NCBI GenBank assembly: GCA_036346405.1
Contig: CM070550.1
Coordinates: forward strand, 12,124,115 to 12,188,114
Direction: 5' to 3'
Length of the DNA stretch: 64,000 nucleotides
From: Phyllostachys edulis
Taxonomy: Eukaryota; Streptophyta; Magnoliopsida; Poales; Poaceae
Shown: in pieces, positions 22,981 to 34,849 of the stretch
Layout: the number at the start of each line of letters is the position of its first letter
Numbering within the stretch: position 1 is the stretch's first letter
Position numbers and translations under genes: made by a program
Notes under the pieces: model-generated
Told to the model about the DNA's origin: nothing
The model's input: the letters and a program-made list of their open reading frames with translations, nothing else
Databases searched by the model: none

Positions 22981-25900
22981 TGTAACAGCCCAAAATTTGA
23001 ATTTGGTTAGAATTTAAAACTTGTTTGAATTTGTGAATTTTATGCATTTTAAAAAACTATTGTTTAAATGATTGGAAACCAAAAATAAATTCTAATTCAA
23101 AATCTATTATCAACTTTAAGTTAGAATTATTTTATTTGAGTCCAGAATAATCCTAGAGATATTCATGAATTTTCCTAGAATTTTTGGGACTTACCTGTTA
23201 TTTTCTAGAGCCTAAATGAATTAATCAGAATATTTAAATTAGAAAATCAATTCAAAACTTGAAATGATCATTGGGCGAAAGTCTCCCTCGACCCATCTCC
23301 TGCTTGCTTTCAAGACAAATGACCCATCGTCGCTGCCAACCGTTGGATCAAAATCCAACGGTCAGCACGCACGCGGCCCCGCGCCTCCCTTTCTCTCTCC
23401 CCGCACCTGGCCCCACTTGCCAGCCTCTCGCCCTCCCACTGTCGTGTGGCCCCGCACCCCCTTCGTTCTCGCCGCCTTCTTCTCCGCGTGGACACCCAGC
23501 GCCGCCATTGAAGCTTCGACGAGCTTCGCAGCAATGACGCCTCAACCGCCTCGCTTCTCCGCTTGAGCGCGCACGACCCGCGCCCACCTCCGCACGTCTC
23601 CCACGCCCGCTCCCCCTTTTTCTCGCCCGCGTGCGCCACCTCGCCGCAACGGCCGCGCACGACCTCCACTAACCCCTCGCCGCCCTGGACCTCCCCGGGC
23701 CCTATAAAAGGCACCCCCGGGTAGCCCTTCACTCACCGCCTCCAACACCACCATTTTCCCTCTCTCTCTCTCTCTCCCTATATTCACCGGAATTTGCGAT
23801 CGTTGCCGTCGACCACCGCGACGACCCGCCGTCAATTGCGCGCCAATCATCGCCTCGCGTCATCGCCGCCACCACCATCTTCATCGCCATCGCCCCGCGA
23901 TCTCGTGCGCCCGCTCTCGTCGCCGGAGGACCACGGAGCTCCTACTTCCTCGTCGCCCGAGCCGCCGCCGCTTTCTCCTCGCGCCACGACCAAACCGGCA
24001 TTGCTCCGCCACAAGGTAGCCCATTGAATTTCAGTAGCGCCCTCTCTCTGTTGATGCCACCGCAAGACTCGCCCATGGCGGAGACGCCGGCGAGCACCTC
24101 GCCGGAGCGTCGCCGGGCTCGAGTCGACGTGGCTCAGCCACGTGGGCGCCAGCGCAACGCCACCTCAGCACCTAGTCTCACGTGGCTGCCCACGTAGCGG
24201 CCACGTCACACACACGCGCCACCCCACCCGTGAGCCAAGCCCGTGGACCAAGTCCACATGGACCGTGTCTCTGACACGAGGGTCCCACCTGTCAGATTTT
24301 TTTTAATTTTATTGATTTAATTACCGAAAACCCCAGGGCTGACGTCACCATGCGCAATAATTAGAATTTCCTTTAGAAAAATAATTCGGGAAATTGATTA
24401 AAATGGCAGATTTAGGATTTAAATTGTAAAATTCATAACTTATTCATCTTAGCTCCAAATTAGATGATTCAAATTGCTAAATTCTTAGAAAATTATGATC
24501 TAACTAAATAAAATATAATTATTCAATTTGGAGATCATTTTAGTTCTGTTTTAGAATTTAGAAATTCATTTAAAATCCAAATTTAGATTTAAATTTGTAA
24601 AATTCATATCATCGATTACCGACTCCAAATTTATTGAATTAAATTTCTAAAATTTTGCAAAAAGATTATCTAGCTTAATAAATTAAAATTTGTTTATTTG
24701 GAATTAGTTTAAATTGTCTCTTTTAATTTAAAACTATTTAAATTGCAAACTTAGAATTTAAACTTGTAAAATTCATATCTTTTATTTCCTAATTCCAAAT
24801 TGAGTGTTTCAAACTTATAAAGTTTTATAAAATTATTATCTAGTCAAATAAAATATAATTATTTTATTTAGAGTTAGTCTAAACTGTCGTCTTGATTTTA
24901 TTTGAACTTCAATTGATTTGTCGTATTTTCACGTTTAGATTACGACGATTCCGGGGAATTTGATTCTTCCGAAGAATTAGAATTTCAAGACTTCAGTGAA
25001 GGCAAGTTATACTTTGATCATCTTGCACCTACTATTTTAAAGTTATTTAAATTCAGTTTTCAAATTACTAAGTGCATGCATACTTTTATTCAAGTATTTT
25101 AAATTCCTGTTTAAATAATTAGATATTCCAACTGTCCTTGTATGGCCAATATTGAATATTGAAATGTCATCCCTTGTCCCCATAGATAAATTGTTTGGAA
25201 ATGCTTAGCAAATACTTAGACCATGATTTGATTTTGGGGAGGATTTAGCCAAATCTTTACAAACTTGTTTTAACTTGAACCTATGGTATTGTCTTACCAT
25301 AGATTTGTTGTAAAGGTGGTTTTACTAAATAAAATAAAGATGGTTTGGACTTGGGTGTAACGGATGAAAGGTGGGTGCAGGTTTATGCGGGTTTAATCTG
25401 GTTAGGATTAAAGCCTGTGGTTTAATTTGAAAACGCCAAGTCGATTAAGGACCGGCCTTTGAGCGTTCCTTTGCTATGCCAAAGCGTACCACCACATGTC
25501 CTGTATGGGAAGGACCTGGCTTAATAATTTGGGATACCTCATAGATATTCGTGCCATATTGTATGAGTGGGTGTTGGTTAGGCAGTAGTCCCACATGGCG
25601 CAAGAGGGGCTCCGGAGGATGGTTAATCAATGGGCGAAACCTTAGCGGGCATGAGTACTTTGAGGTAGATCATTGTAACGACCTTGTGATATTTGCTCCA
25701 CACGCCTTAGGAAGCGTGGATTGGCCGACACAAAGGGTATAATATCTCGTGTGGGTAAAAGCTGTACAAACTCTGCAGAGTAGAAAACTATTGAATAGCG
25801 GCGTCATGATCATGGACATGCTAGCAAAGCCACTTTGAGTTAGACTTGTTTTTGGTTTTAAAATGGTTTCAACAGATGTTTTCGGGATGGATAGTCCTGG

Positions 25901-26451
25901 GAAAAATTAGGCGGTTAGCCATTGTGATTGGAGGATATCCATCACCTTTCTTGGAGGTTATCCACATTATTCCATTGTCATTTAAAATATGATTTTAATT
26001 AATGTATGAAAATGGCCTTGCAATCTATTATGATTATTTAAATTAAAGCTGCATTTTACATAAAATAACCCTGCCAATGTCCTTTGTTTACCTTATGCAT
26101 GCATTACAATTCCATATTGGGTGTAACTTGCGAGCACGGTAGTTGTGCTCATGCTTGCTTTATGCAACAAAATTTCAGGAGAAGACTTTTATCAAGACGG
26201 TGAGGACAAGCGACGCTTAGGTTACGCCCCTGCGATTACTGTGGCGGATCGTTCGCCTACTACTATCTTTTATTTCATTGTGTTATTTACTTCTTTATTT
26301 GGCTTAATGCCCAATTGTATCGAACTCTGATTTACTATTAATGAAATGCGAGAATTGGTTATGTTATCATTTTTGTAACTGTGTACACCGGAAATCCTGG
26401 ACTGGTGTATGAACACAGAGGGTTCGGGATCTTTCGTTCCCGGGGCCGACA
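22981..26451 (+). mobile_element. Solo LTR, family L, 3.47 kb, perfect TSD GACTT
   Basis: It starts TGTAACAGCCCAAAATTTG and ends TTCCCGGGGCCGACA. Both flanks are gactt (22976-22980 and 26452-26456), an exact 5-bp TSD inside the transposase pseudogene. It shares the TATA box (23703), the GC-rich block (23280-24300) and the tail with the copies at 6253 and 11532. No internal retroelement genes remain. It is the youngest layer of the nest. Confidence 0.92.
23703..23711 (+). promoter_or_regulatory. TATA box of the family-L LTR
   Basis: The sequence ctataaaag sits in the same context as 7012 in the sister LTR, followed by a short CT microsatellite (about 23759-23776). Confidence 0.6.
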
Positions 26452-29029
26452 GACTTCGTGCCAATTAACTTCAAATCTTTTATCGAAACAAGTTTCTTCA
26501 TGTTGGCGGAGTAACCAGACGGAACTTTCACGTCATGCAAGCACCGGCACAGTTCGGTTCTCTCGGCCTTGGACAGAGTGTAACAAGCGTGGGGAAAATA
26601 CGTTCGTCCTTTATCGGTCCTTGTTGGTGCTAACTCAGGTCGATGTCCATATCAACCAAGTCAAGCCGTGCGTTGACACCATCCTTTGTTTTGTCACGAA
26701 TGTTGAAGAAGAGACCAATCAAGTCATCACATACATTCTTCTCTATGTGCATGGCGTCGATGCACGATGGCGAACTTCTAGGTGCTCCCAATAAGGTAAA
26801 TCCCAAAATATTGATCTCTTCTTCCACATGTTCTTCTTACTTGTCCTCGATTTACATCTCTTTCCAAGCACAACATCTAAATCCTTAACCATATCATAGA
26901 CCTCTTTTCGCTTAAATGCCTTGGAGTGAACTGTCCTCCTTCTCTCCGTCGAATTGTTTCTTCATCTGCGGTATGGGTGAGCCCTCCAAAGGAACCTCAC
27001 GATGACGCATGTACACGGTTTTTTGCGAGTGATTCACCACACACTCTCGGTATCATCTAAGCGGTGAGTATGGGCTTTGGCCCTTTTGTACTCGCCCGAC
27101 AGATTAGCAAGGGGGATAATCATTTATGGTGCGAACAACAAGGAACGTAAAGTGAAGTTCTCTCGTTTGTACGCATCCCATACCTGCACCCTTCAATCCA
27201 CAGATTTTTAGATCTTCCATCAATGGTGCTAGGTACACATCAATATCATTCCCGTGTTGCTTCGCCCTTGGATAAGTATCGACAACAAAATATACTTTCG
27301 CTTCATACACAACCAAGGAGGAAGGTTGTAGATACTGAGCGTCACGGGCCAAGTGCTATGTCATTTGCTCATGTTACCGAAAGGATTCATTCCATCTGTA
27401 CTCAATCCAAACCTTATATTCCTCGGTTCGCTTTTGAAGTCCGCAAACCTCCTATCGATGTTTCTCCATTGGGCGGAATCGGCAGGTGTCTTAACTTTCC
27501 GTCATTTTTACGCTCCTCTGAGTGCCAATACAGCAGTTTTGCATTCTTTGGGTTCACAAAAAACCGCTTCAAACGGGGAATTACAGGAAGATACCACGCC
27601 ACCTTAGCAAGAGGTCCTTTCTTCACCTCGATTCCCTCGCCGTCATCTGATTACTTCTTACGCTTGTATCGGGATGCGTTGCACACCGGACATACATGCA
27701 TGTTTGTATACTCGTTACGGTAGAGGATACAGTCATTCGGACATGCATGTATTCTTTCTACTTCCATTCCCAATGGACAAAGAACCTTTTTGGCTTTGTA
27801 GGTGGTTTTGGGCAACTCGTTTCCCTCGGAAGCATGTCCGCTAAGAGACCTAATGACTCAAGTGAAACTCTTGTCGGACCAACCGTTGCTTGCCTTCAAT
27901 TTCAGCAGTTTAAGCACGGATGACAACCTTATGTATTCGACTTGCGGCCGGGAACAAAGGTTTCTCTGAGTCCTCCATCACGCCGGAATTGAACATACTC
28001 CCTCTCATCACGGTTCCTTCGCATCGCGAAGCATCTCGATCTAGATTGTCATCGCAGACTATCCGAATCGGAACCACAATCGACATCATTCGGCATATCG
28101 TTGACTTCTGTATAATATGCATATCGTTGACTTCAGTATAATATGCTCTTCACGTGGATGGTCCAACATGTATAACCCTTTTGAAACCCCTTGAATCAAG
28201 TGTGCTTCGATTTGCGCTCGGTTGTTAAACATCTTGATTCTCGCGATCAATGCATGGACAATACATATATTCCGCCCCTTATTCAACATATCCTCCTCGG
28301 CGGCTCTTGTAAGCAGACATGCCATTAATGTACTCTTCACTCACACGGTTCTCGGTGTACATCCGACTTCGGTCCATCACACGGTTCGTATTGAAAACCA
28401 CGAAAATAAATAAAAGGGTGATGACTTTCAAAGCGTATTTTCCGAGGCTTAATTACGATTTTTCATTTTTACATTTTTTCGGATTTTATTAACTTACATG
28501 TGGGCCCTACTTGTCGGTGACTCATTTTTATTTCATGATTTTATTTATAAAATCTATGGCGATCCCACATGTCATAGACTCGTTAGTTTATTAACTAAAT
28601 GATTAAAAACAATAGGATTAATTTGAAGCTCAAAGCGGGCTTAGGGTGACATCGCATTGCTATATAGTCGTGGCTCTCGGCCCTAAGGTCTCGCCGAGGC
28701 GAACCGACAGTGATGTCCCATGGGCGCTGAAACTAGCGATTTGGCGTAAGCGCTGAAACTACTCAAATTAAAGGATGCTTATGCTTGATATCTCACCTCG
28801 ATCACGAGGAAGGTGTCAATGAAAGTCGGGAAGGTCCAAGGCGCGGTGGGTCGTCGATCGGTGAACAGAGAGGCGACGGCAAGCTCCTCGGCGACAATAT
28901 ATAGCTGAAATGGACCAGCCGGCTCGGTGAGGTGACGCGATGTACTCAAATCGGCACGCAGGCGGCGATGGACCTACCGTAGCGCCAGAGATGGAGATCA
29001 AGAAGACTATATCATTGGTCGGGAGGCGG

Positions 29030-29391
29030 AGCTATATATCGTCGTGATGAGTTAATTATCACGGACGGTTTTAATAAAACCGTCGTGATATTGGGTAATA
29101 TCACGAGCGGTTCATGTTTGGAACCGTCGTGAAGTATCACGACGGTTCTAACCAAAAACCGCTCGTGATATTGGGTAATATCACAGACGGTTCATGTTTG
29201 GAACCGTCGTGAAGTATCACTGACGGTTCCAAACATGAACCGTTTGTGATATGACATCTTCCTGAGCGGTTTTAGCGCGGAGAATAACATGAGCGGTGGG
29301 TAAACAAAAACCGCTCGAGATTGTGTTTATCTGAGCGGTTTCGATGAACCGCTGCGTGATCGGCGTCGATATTAGCATTTATGTAGTAGTG
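29030..29391. repeat. Right subterminal array of the 12.4-kb CACTA
   Basis: Dense tcacgagcggtt, accgtcgtgata and tcacagacggttc units end in atgtagtagtg at 29391. A 56-bp stretch at about 29090-29150 is repeated at about 29165-29220. Confidence 0.85.
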
Positions 29392-30159
29392 TTGGAAATA
29401 TGCCCTAGAGGCAATCATAGAGATGATTATATTTCATTATGTTCATAATATTGGATAATATGTTATCTTGTTCCTAGAATAATATCGTTAATACTTATTA
29501 TCAAGTATGTGACTTGATTGTGAAACCCTATATTTCTGCGATGATTATTCTTAAACGTTCCCTAGTCGGAAACATATGAGAACACATATGCATAGACTAG
29601 CATATGTATTGGTTGACTATGTTTCACAGGTCATGGATATGGAGATATCAAACCAATAATATGACACATGTTAGAGAACATGGTGTTGGATAAGACCCAC
29701 CTTGAGACACTATTGAGATTATTATGATTCTATGTGTCGTTAGTTGGTCTCAAGCAATGATGATGTATAATCCTTAGACCTGATATCAGCATGGTTTCCT
29801 ACATGTGTAATAGCACTCTTAGGGGTTGTCAAACGTTGCTCGTAACTGGGTAGTTATAAAGGTAGCTTTTGGGTATGCTATGAAACATGCAGAGGAATGT
29901 GACTGGTCGGATATGGGATTTGCCCCTCCTTACATAATAGGAAAGATGTCTCTGGGCCCCTCGTTGTGGTCGGATAAAGTAAATGCATGGCCATGCCACT
30001 AGTGGTCGAAGTGTTCGACCACGTGAAGTTATCCGACACTCGATCGAGAAAGTATTGAACAATCCATGGATGACACAACATCTCACCTGGAGTTCAACCA
30101 GATATCGTGAGGCAAAGGGAGAATACACGAATAGGTCGCTTAGTTCGATTAGTTATGGA

Positions 30160-30300
30160 CTAGTCGTATGGAGATACGAGCTGATCGTAGATTGGTTGAA
30201 CGTAATCACAGAGTAGTCGTAACCTGGTCATAAGGAGTTACAAACTGGTCGTATAGAGATAGGACCTGGTTGTAAGTGATGAGGATCTGGTCGTAGATCA
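30160..30300 (+). repeat. Tandem GTCGTA-type array inside the copia LTR
   Basis: Units such as actggtcgtatagagatag recur at about 25-32 bp spacing. The core resembles that of the gypsy array at 5527-5690 but the spacers differ. Confidence 0.5.
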
Positions 30301-30509
30301 TATTGCAATAAGGTTCGTCCGATATAATTTGTGTGTATTTAGGAGTCGTTATGTCCTGCTAGGTACCGCTAACGACTCGTGGTCGGAAAGGTGTTTCCGA
30401 ATCACAACCGAATACGCATAAACCTAACGGGTCACGCGCTTAACGGGTTGGAACAAATCAGTACGGATACGATTCGTCAAACGTGTTCGGATAGGATCTG
30501 TCACGAGCA

Positions 30510-30517
30510 CTATATAA
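30510..30517 (+). promoter_or_regulatory. TATA box of the copia LTR
   Basis: The sequence ctatataa at this position is followed by ggagatgcttgagtctattgg-type leader text. It lies about 480 bases before the LTR end, a normal U3/R arrangement. Confidence 0.55.
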
Positions 30518-31940
30518 GGAGATGCTTGAGTCTATTGGAACTAGAGGAGTTGACGTGAGTTGCTCCACTGAAACCCTAGCTGTCATCTTCCTGAGAGCTC
30601 TGCCGTGCGACTTGGTGCTAGCACACCGGCGCACGGTTGTTCCTTCTCTGGACGTGTGGATACTGTAGAGGCGCTACTGCGGTTGCTGTTGCGCTTAAGG
30701 ATGATTCACGATCTTCATAAGGAACTACAGAGGTTGCTGGAGGAGACGATCGACTCGCGAGGACGCTGGACGATCGACTACGACCACTGCATCGATGTGC
30801 TCGACGCTGGACGATCGACTACGACCACTACATCGACGCGCTCTACATTGGACTAGGCTGCTCCAACTTCTCTTCCGCTGCTCTGCGTGTCTGCTAGTAA
30901 CGATCTGTGATCTTCTACTTGCATGACTTCCTAGTCTACGTGGTAGAATTTTTGAATTATTAGCTAGCGTAGCCTACCCGTATCCCTACATGAATGTGAT
31001 GGTACATGAGTGCTGTTTGGTTGGTTGTATGGTATGATACTCGAATATGTTTGGTTGGTTGTATGGGATGATCTAGGATGGTATGAAATGGCGTTTGGTT
31101 GAGGGGATGAGGTTGGTTTGGGTGAGATTATCTCAATAATATTTTTTCTTTTTTTCTTTCTTCTCCTTTTCCCTTTTCTTCCTTCCTTTTTCTTTCCTTT
31201 TCTTCCGACCGACGCTCTTATTTTATTTCTCTTTCTTCCGACCGACACTCTTCTCTTCTTCCTTCGCCTCCCTAGTGCCTCCCTAGGGAGCTCCCCCCCT
31301 TCGCCGTCGCCTCCCCAGCGAGCTCCTCCCTTCGCCGTTGCCTCCATGCCTCCCTAGCGCCCCCCCCGCTTGCCCAGTGTCGTCGCTCCTCCCTTCGCCG
31401 CCGCCTCCCCAGCGCCGTCACGCCTCACTTCTCTCCTCTTCTCTTCCTCTCAAGCTGAACCATCGTCGGCTTCCCCTCTTCTCTTCCTCCAGCCGCCACC
31501 ATCGTTGGCTCCCCGTCTTCACCTGAAGTAGCCAGCGGTCACCCGAAGCCATGCCACGCGAGCGAACACGATCGGGACGGCGTGGTTCAATCGATTTTTC
31601 GGAATGAGTTGATACAACATCTGGAAAGAATATTCCCAAAGTTGGATCATCTCATCCGAGATGGATAGGTCCCATCCCTTCAACCAAACACGGGGATGAA
31701 GCATATTCGGGACGATCCAATCTAGAGACGAGCTCATCCACTGAACCAAACACACCCTAAGTGACAACTCATCCACATTTATATTACTTGAGCAAATGTA
31801 CCATCACATCTCACACAGTATCAACATGGAGCAATCGGTATCAAAAAAGAAAAAAAAATGTAGCAATCAGATCAATACAGTACGTGTACTAATGATACCC
31901 TGAGCATACAGTACAAACAAACTCATATAGCTTACTACTG

Positions 31941-32099
31941 CTCTCTCCGTTTGAGGATATTTGGTATCGTGTTAAAATAGTATCGTTAGATTTATCGTAA
32001 GAAATTTTTCTTAATGTTTTCTAGATATATTAATATAGATTAAGAGTCAAAGTTTAACTTTAAATTTAAAGACAGTAAAAACTCAAATAGGGACAAGTA
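31941..32099. repeat. Degenerate Stowaway-like MITE
   Basis: The left end ctctctccgtttgaggatat resembles the CTCCCTCCGTTTC terminus of Stowaway/Tc1-mariner MITEs. The right end caaatagggacaagta is a worn inverted match. The interior is AT-rich, with phrases such as gagtcaaagtttaac that are usual in this group. Confidence 0.5.
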
Positions 32100-32249
32100 T
32101 TAAGGGTGAGTATTATATAAGTAAAACAAAGAACCATGCCATGCACAACCGACAACAACTGGCGATCGATATCTAGCGAGGAACGCAGAAGGAAACAAAC
32201 AGCCCTTGATTCACCCAGAGGGACAGGATAAAGACTAGCGACTCTATTC

Positions 32250-32268
32250 GAGAGAGAGAGAGAGAGAG
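32250..32268 (+). repeat. (GA)n microsatellite
   Basis: About nine GA units. Confidence 0.9.
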
Positions 32269-32639
32269 CATGCTTCTCGGTGCAGGCGATCGAGACGAGA
32301 TGGAATATTTACATGCGTGTTCCGAGGACGCCACCACCATGCACCACACTTCTACCTTAGCAGTACTGCTAGATAACCCTACTCTCTCTCTCTCTCATGG
32401 TCATGGACCTCATGGTAGAGTATTTGTACAATTGTTGCTGGCTCAGGCGACGGATGGACGGATGCGTGCATGCTGCGTGGGAGGCAGCGGCAAAAAAAAG
32501 GAAGCCTCACTCACCACCAACCCCAAGCACCACACTAACATAAGGCTGCATTTTGCAGTAGTCAGTGGCAGCAGCTAGCTGCCTGGCCATTGGTTGGGCG
32601 CTGTGCTGGAGAATCGAATCCACCTGCCGTTTCAGCTAG

Positions 32640-32642
<3 letters not shown>

Positions 32643-32670
<28 letters not shown>
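32643..32670 (+). repeat. (CT)n microsatellite
   Basis: About fourteen CT units. Confidence 0.9.
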
Positions 32671-33100
32671 GTTTTAACACATTGATCTGACGAATGTATC
32701 GGCCGCTTTGGCGTGGCATGCATGGCCTCGCCGACCGGCCAGTCTAGTTCGCCTCTGTTTTCTCTGCCTCCCACTTGACCGCACCAGCGTGGTGTTTGTG
32801 CCCAAATGGCTCTGCGTGCGTGCTTCGTTTCAGCCTCAAAGTTCAGAGGAGCTTCAAGGGTACGCAAGGAGACAGGTTTGAACAGGCCTGACGTGAGCTT
32901 CTGCCTTCTGGACGGTTCAGAAACAACTTTGAGCAAGCAATGTACGTAGTTGGTGTGTGTTCCCACGCTCCCGGGCTCCCGGCCCTTTTCCTACCGTCCG
33001 ATTGGAACGGAGGGACAAGATGGCACACTAGTACAGGCACTCCACACCCTGTCTCCCCTCATGAATATTTGCAAAAAGGCGCCCCACAAAGCTAGGTCAG

Positions 33101-34840
33101 TGATTTACGTCCTTCTCCTTCCCCCCAATTCTCACCCATCGCGTTGGCACATTTCAAATTGGAGCTAGGTTTCGGAAATTGCAGGCGGGCGAAGCTGCAC
33201 CGAGGTCGAGACGGGTCGGGGAGCAGGAGAAACTGTACCAAGGAGCAGCGTCCGCATGTGTTGAAGCTCCTCCATCCGCCCGGCGGCGGCGGCGGCATGG
33301 TTGTTGCAGCAGCGGTGGACGGAGCCACGGAGGGGTGTTGCTGCTGGTGCAACTTGGGACGTCTCGTGCTTCCATGGGCGAGGATCCAATCAGCTAGTGC
33401 AAGGTCTGGTATTTCCTTGCAGCTTGTTCCAATTTGCTCTCTCCCTTGCAATTTGTTCTTCCTCCGAGCAAACTGGAGCTAGTGCAATTCTTGTCTTTGT
33501 TCTTCAATCAATAATGTGCTTGTGTGCCTTCGCAGATCAAGAAGCACCAACAAGGTCACAAGGAGCTAGAGCATTGGACTAGCGCCGAGAAGGTCACAAA
33601 GCAGTTCCAAATGCACTACTTTTGTACGGATGACCAATTTAGCGTCTCGTGTATTGCATCGCATTTGTTGGAGAAATTGCCTACTGGAAACATGCACTAG
33701 CAGTGATATGTGGAATTTAGCACTGCTATGTTAAGTTATGAAAAAAAAAATCACTGTAGTTTGAAGTTTTTTTTAATGTTTTGGAACCTTGTAGCTCGAA
33801 GCTTCTTATGTATTGCAACTTTGATGTCTTGTTCCCTTTATGAAATGCTGTTATTGTTGCATCTTGGGAAAAATATCAAACTTGATGTTGTGTCGGAATC
33901 ATGGTTTTTGTTATGCAAGTGTAGCCATTTTGGCTTAAGTATGGTAAGAGAAGAATGTGCAAACATTCTTGCTTCAGCCTTAAAATTGAATTTCTGTTGA
34001 GGTCATGTAAAAGTGAATTCTTTACCTTCGTTCTGGATCCTACATGATGCATTCATCAATTGTAAAAGTGGAGCAAGTCATGTGTTGAACATCTCATTGG
34101 AATCTACTGTCTCACTACGCTAGGTTTCTGTGATGTACTTTTTTTTTTGTTTAGGACAAGTTTTTTTTGTTGATGCAGCATGTTGGATGGGAATTGTGCG
34201 TGAATGCACAAAGAATTCCAAGCTGTCATTTTAATGTTGATGAATATAACCTAGTACTGTAGCGCATCTTCACATAGTTTCATTTAAATGCTGTAGCTCT
34301 GAATGAGAACGTCAGTTTCAAGATTCTAAAGGTAGCAGGCAACAGCAGATTTAGATCATCGGTGTCAAGCTTGCACAACCTAATTCTGTAGACTTGATTT
34401 TCAGGTAACCAGATACTATACCAGTTCCTAATCATTTTCATGCTGCTCTATAGAACTAGAAGATGTAGAAGAACATGAAAAATTCATGTTCAATACAATC
34501 TATAAACTGACTTGGTGTAGTTTTGGAGTAGTAGTAATTCTGACTTTTGAAGGAGCTGATGTTACTTGTCTGTTCTTTGATACAATGCATCAGCTATAGC
34601 ATACAACAAGGATCAATCATAACTCATTTTAGCATACATACTATTGAAGATGTCATTTTAGAACTGTTTTGCATACAACAATTTCAAAACTGATACTATA
34701 GGCAAAGTATCAATATTAACTCATTACAACTCAACAATTTCCAGTCAATCTGATACTAAACATCAGCTATCATTTACAATGCAAAAGAACTAAAAATTAA
34801 TCTACCAGCTACATCCATCAATTCTTCTCTCAAACTTGCC
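33101..34840. other. Possible transcribed but unrecognised locus, or low-copy spacer
   Basis: The plus frame 33144-33482 (112 residues, glycine- and cysteine-containing) has no known domain and lies in a short GC-rich island (33180-33400). A pyrimidine-rich stretch ending ttcgcag at about 33536 looks like a splice acceptor before text KKHQQGHKELEHWTSAEKVT. That frame soon ends. 33700-34840 is AT-rich and without coding signal. I do not assign a gene. Confidence 0.25.
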
Positions 34841-34849
34841 AATTAATAT

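Larger units (their letters stand above)
21825..28125 (-). pseudogene. TNP2-type CACTA transposase (Transposase_21, DUF4218, DUF4216), split by an LTR
   Basis: Fragments in order on the minus strand are: N-terminal part at 28122-27910 (SMFNSGVMEDSEKPLFPAAS); WYLPVIPRLKRFF with RWH-type context at 27626-27414; GNDIDVYLAPLMEDLK and VVRTINDYP at 27352-27104; and ILGFTLLGAPRSS then DAMHIEKNVCDDLIGLFFNI at 26827-26630. The family-L LTR (26451-22981) follows. DUF4218 is at 22819-22388 (DLEMYFPPSFFDIMVHLI, SYVRNRSRPECSI) and DUF4216 at 22391-21825 (DINGYTFYTQAQD, YYGQIEEIWELDY). The transposase cuts and joins the element ends. Frameshifts break nearly every segment. Confidence 0.88.
16952..29391 (-). 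mobile_element. CACTA (En/Spm) element, 12.4 kb, with transposase and Ulp1-like genes
   Basis: The left terminus is CACTACTACGAGAAAAGGCC and the right terminus is GTAGTAGTG at 29391. The 3-bp TSD TTG is present at 16949-16951 and 29392-29394. Subterminal arrays of the TCACGAGCGGTT type lie at both ends, and a third array lies internally at 21230-21490. Genes run on the minus strand: TNP2-type transposase (28125-21825), then the Ulp1-like gene (20572-17690). A solo LTR (22981-26451) interrupts the transposase. Without it the element is about 8.96 kb. All genes are broken, so it could move only with help from elsewhere. Confidence 0.92.
16947..30990 (+). mobile_element. Ty1/copia solo LTR (about 1.6 kb) split 5 bp from its start by a CACTA
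   Basis: The LTR begins TGTTG at 16947 and continues at 29395 as GAAATATGCCCTAGAGGC, giving the start TGTTGGAAATATGCCC that I recognise as common in grass copia LTRs. It ends CCCGTATCCCTACA at 30990. The host TSD is TGAAT on both sides (16942-16946 and 30991-30995), a perfect match. Only the LTR is present, with no primer-binding site or internal genes, so it is a solo LTR. Net length without the CACTA and its duplicated TTG is about 1601 bases. A tandem gtcgta array lies at about 30160-30300. Confidence 0.9.
16876..31757. mobile_element. PIF/Harbinger-like non-autonomous element, split by nested insertions
   Basis: The left terminus is GGGTGTGTTTGATTGGGTGA; the right terminus, read inward on the minus strand, is GGGTGTGTTTGGTTCAGTGG. 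Both are flanked by TAA (16873-16875 and 31758-31760), the TWA-type 3-bp TSD of PIF/Harbinger elements. Removing the nested DNA leaves about 71 + 762 bases (16876-16946 and 30996-31757), so it was a short element without a transposase. Internal DNA includes repeated gtttggttggttgtatg phrases (31016-31070) and a CT-rich stretch at about 31140-31510. It is the outermost and oldest layer of the nest. Confidence 0.8.
32100..33100. other. Low-copy intergenic DNA
   Basis: Only the microsatellites and scattered CT runs stand out. No frame has a recognisable domain. Confidence 0.4.

Noticed and set aside
23264..24027. Frames of 75-140 codons on both strands
   Set aside because: GC-rich block of a family-L solo LTR; not conserved with the sister copies.
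29390..30990. A complete copia LTR starting at 29390
   Set aside because: The first bases TG belong to the CACTA end. The real LTR start is at 16947, as shown by the TGAAT duplication.
31118..31526. Phe/Leu/Pro-rich frames at 31118-31357 and 31338-31526
   Set aside because: They translate a CT- and CCT-rich low-complexity stretch within the Harbinger-like element.
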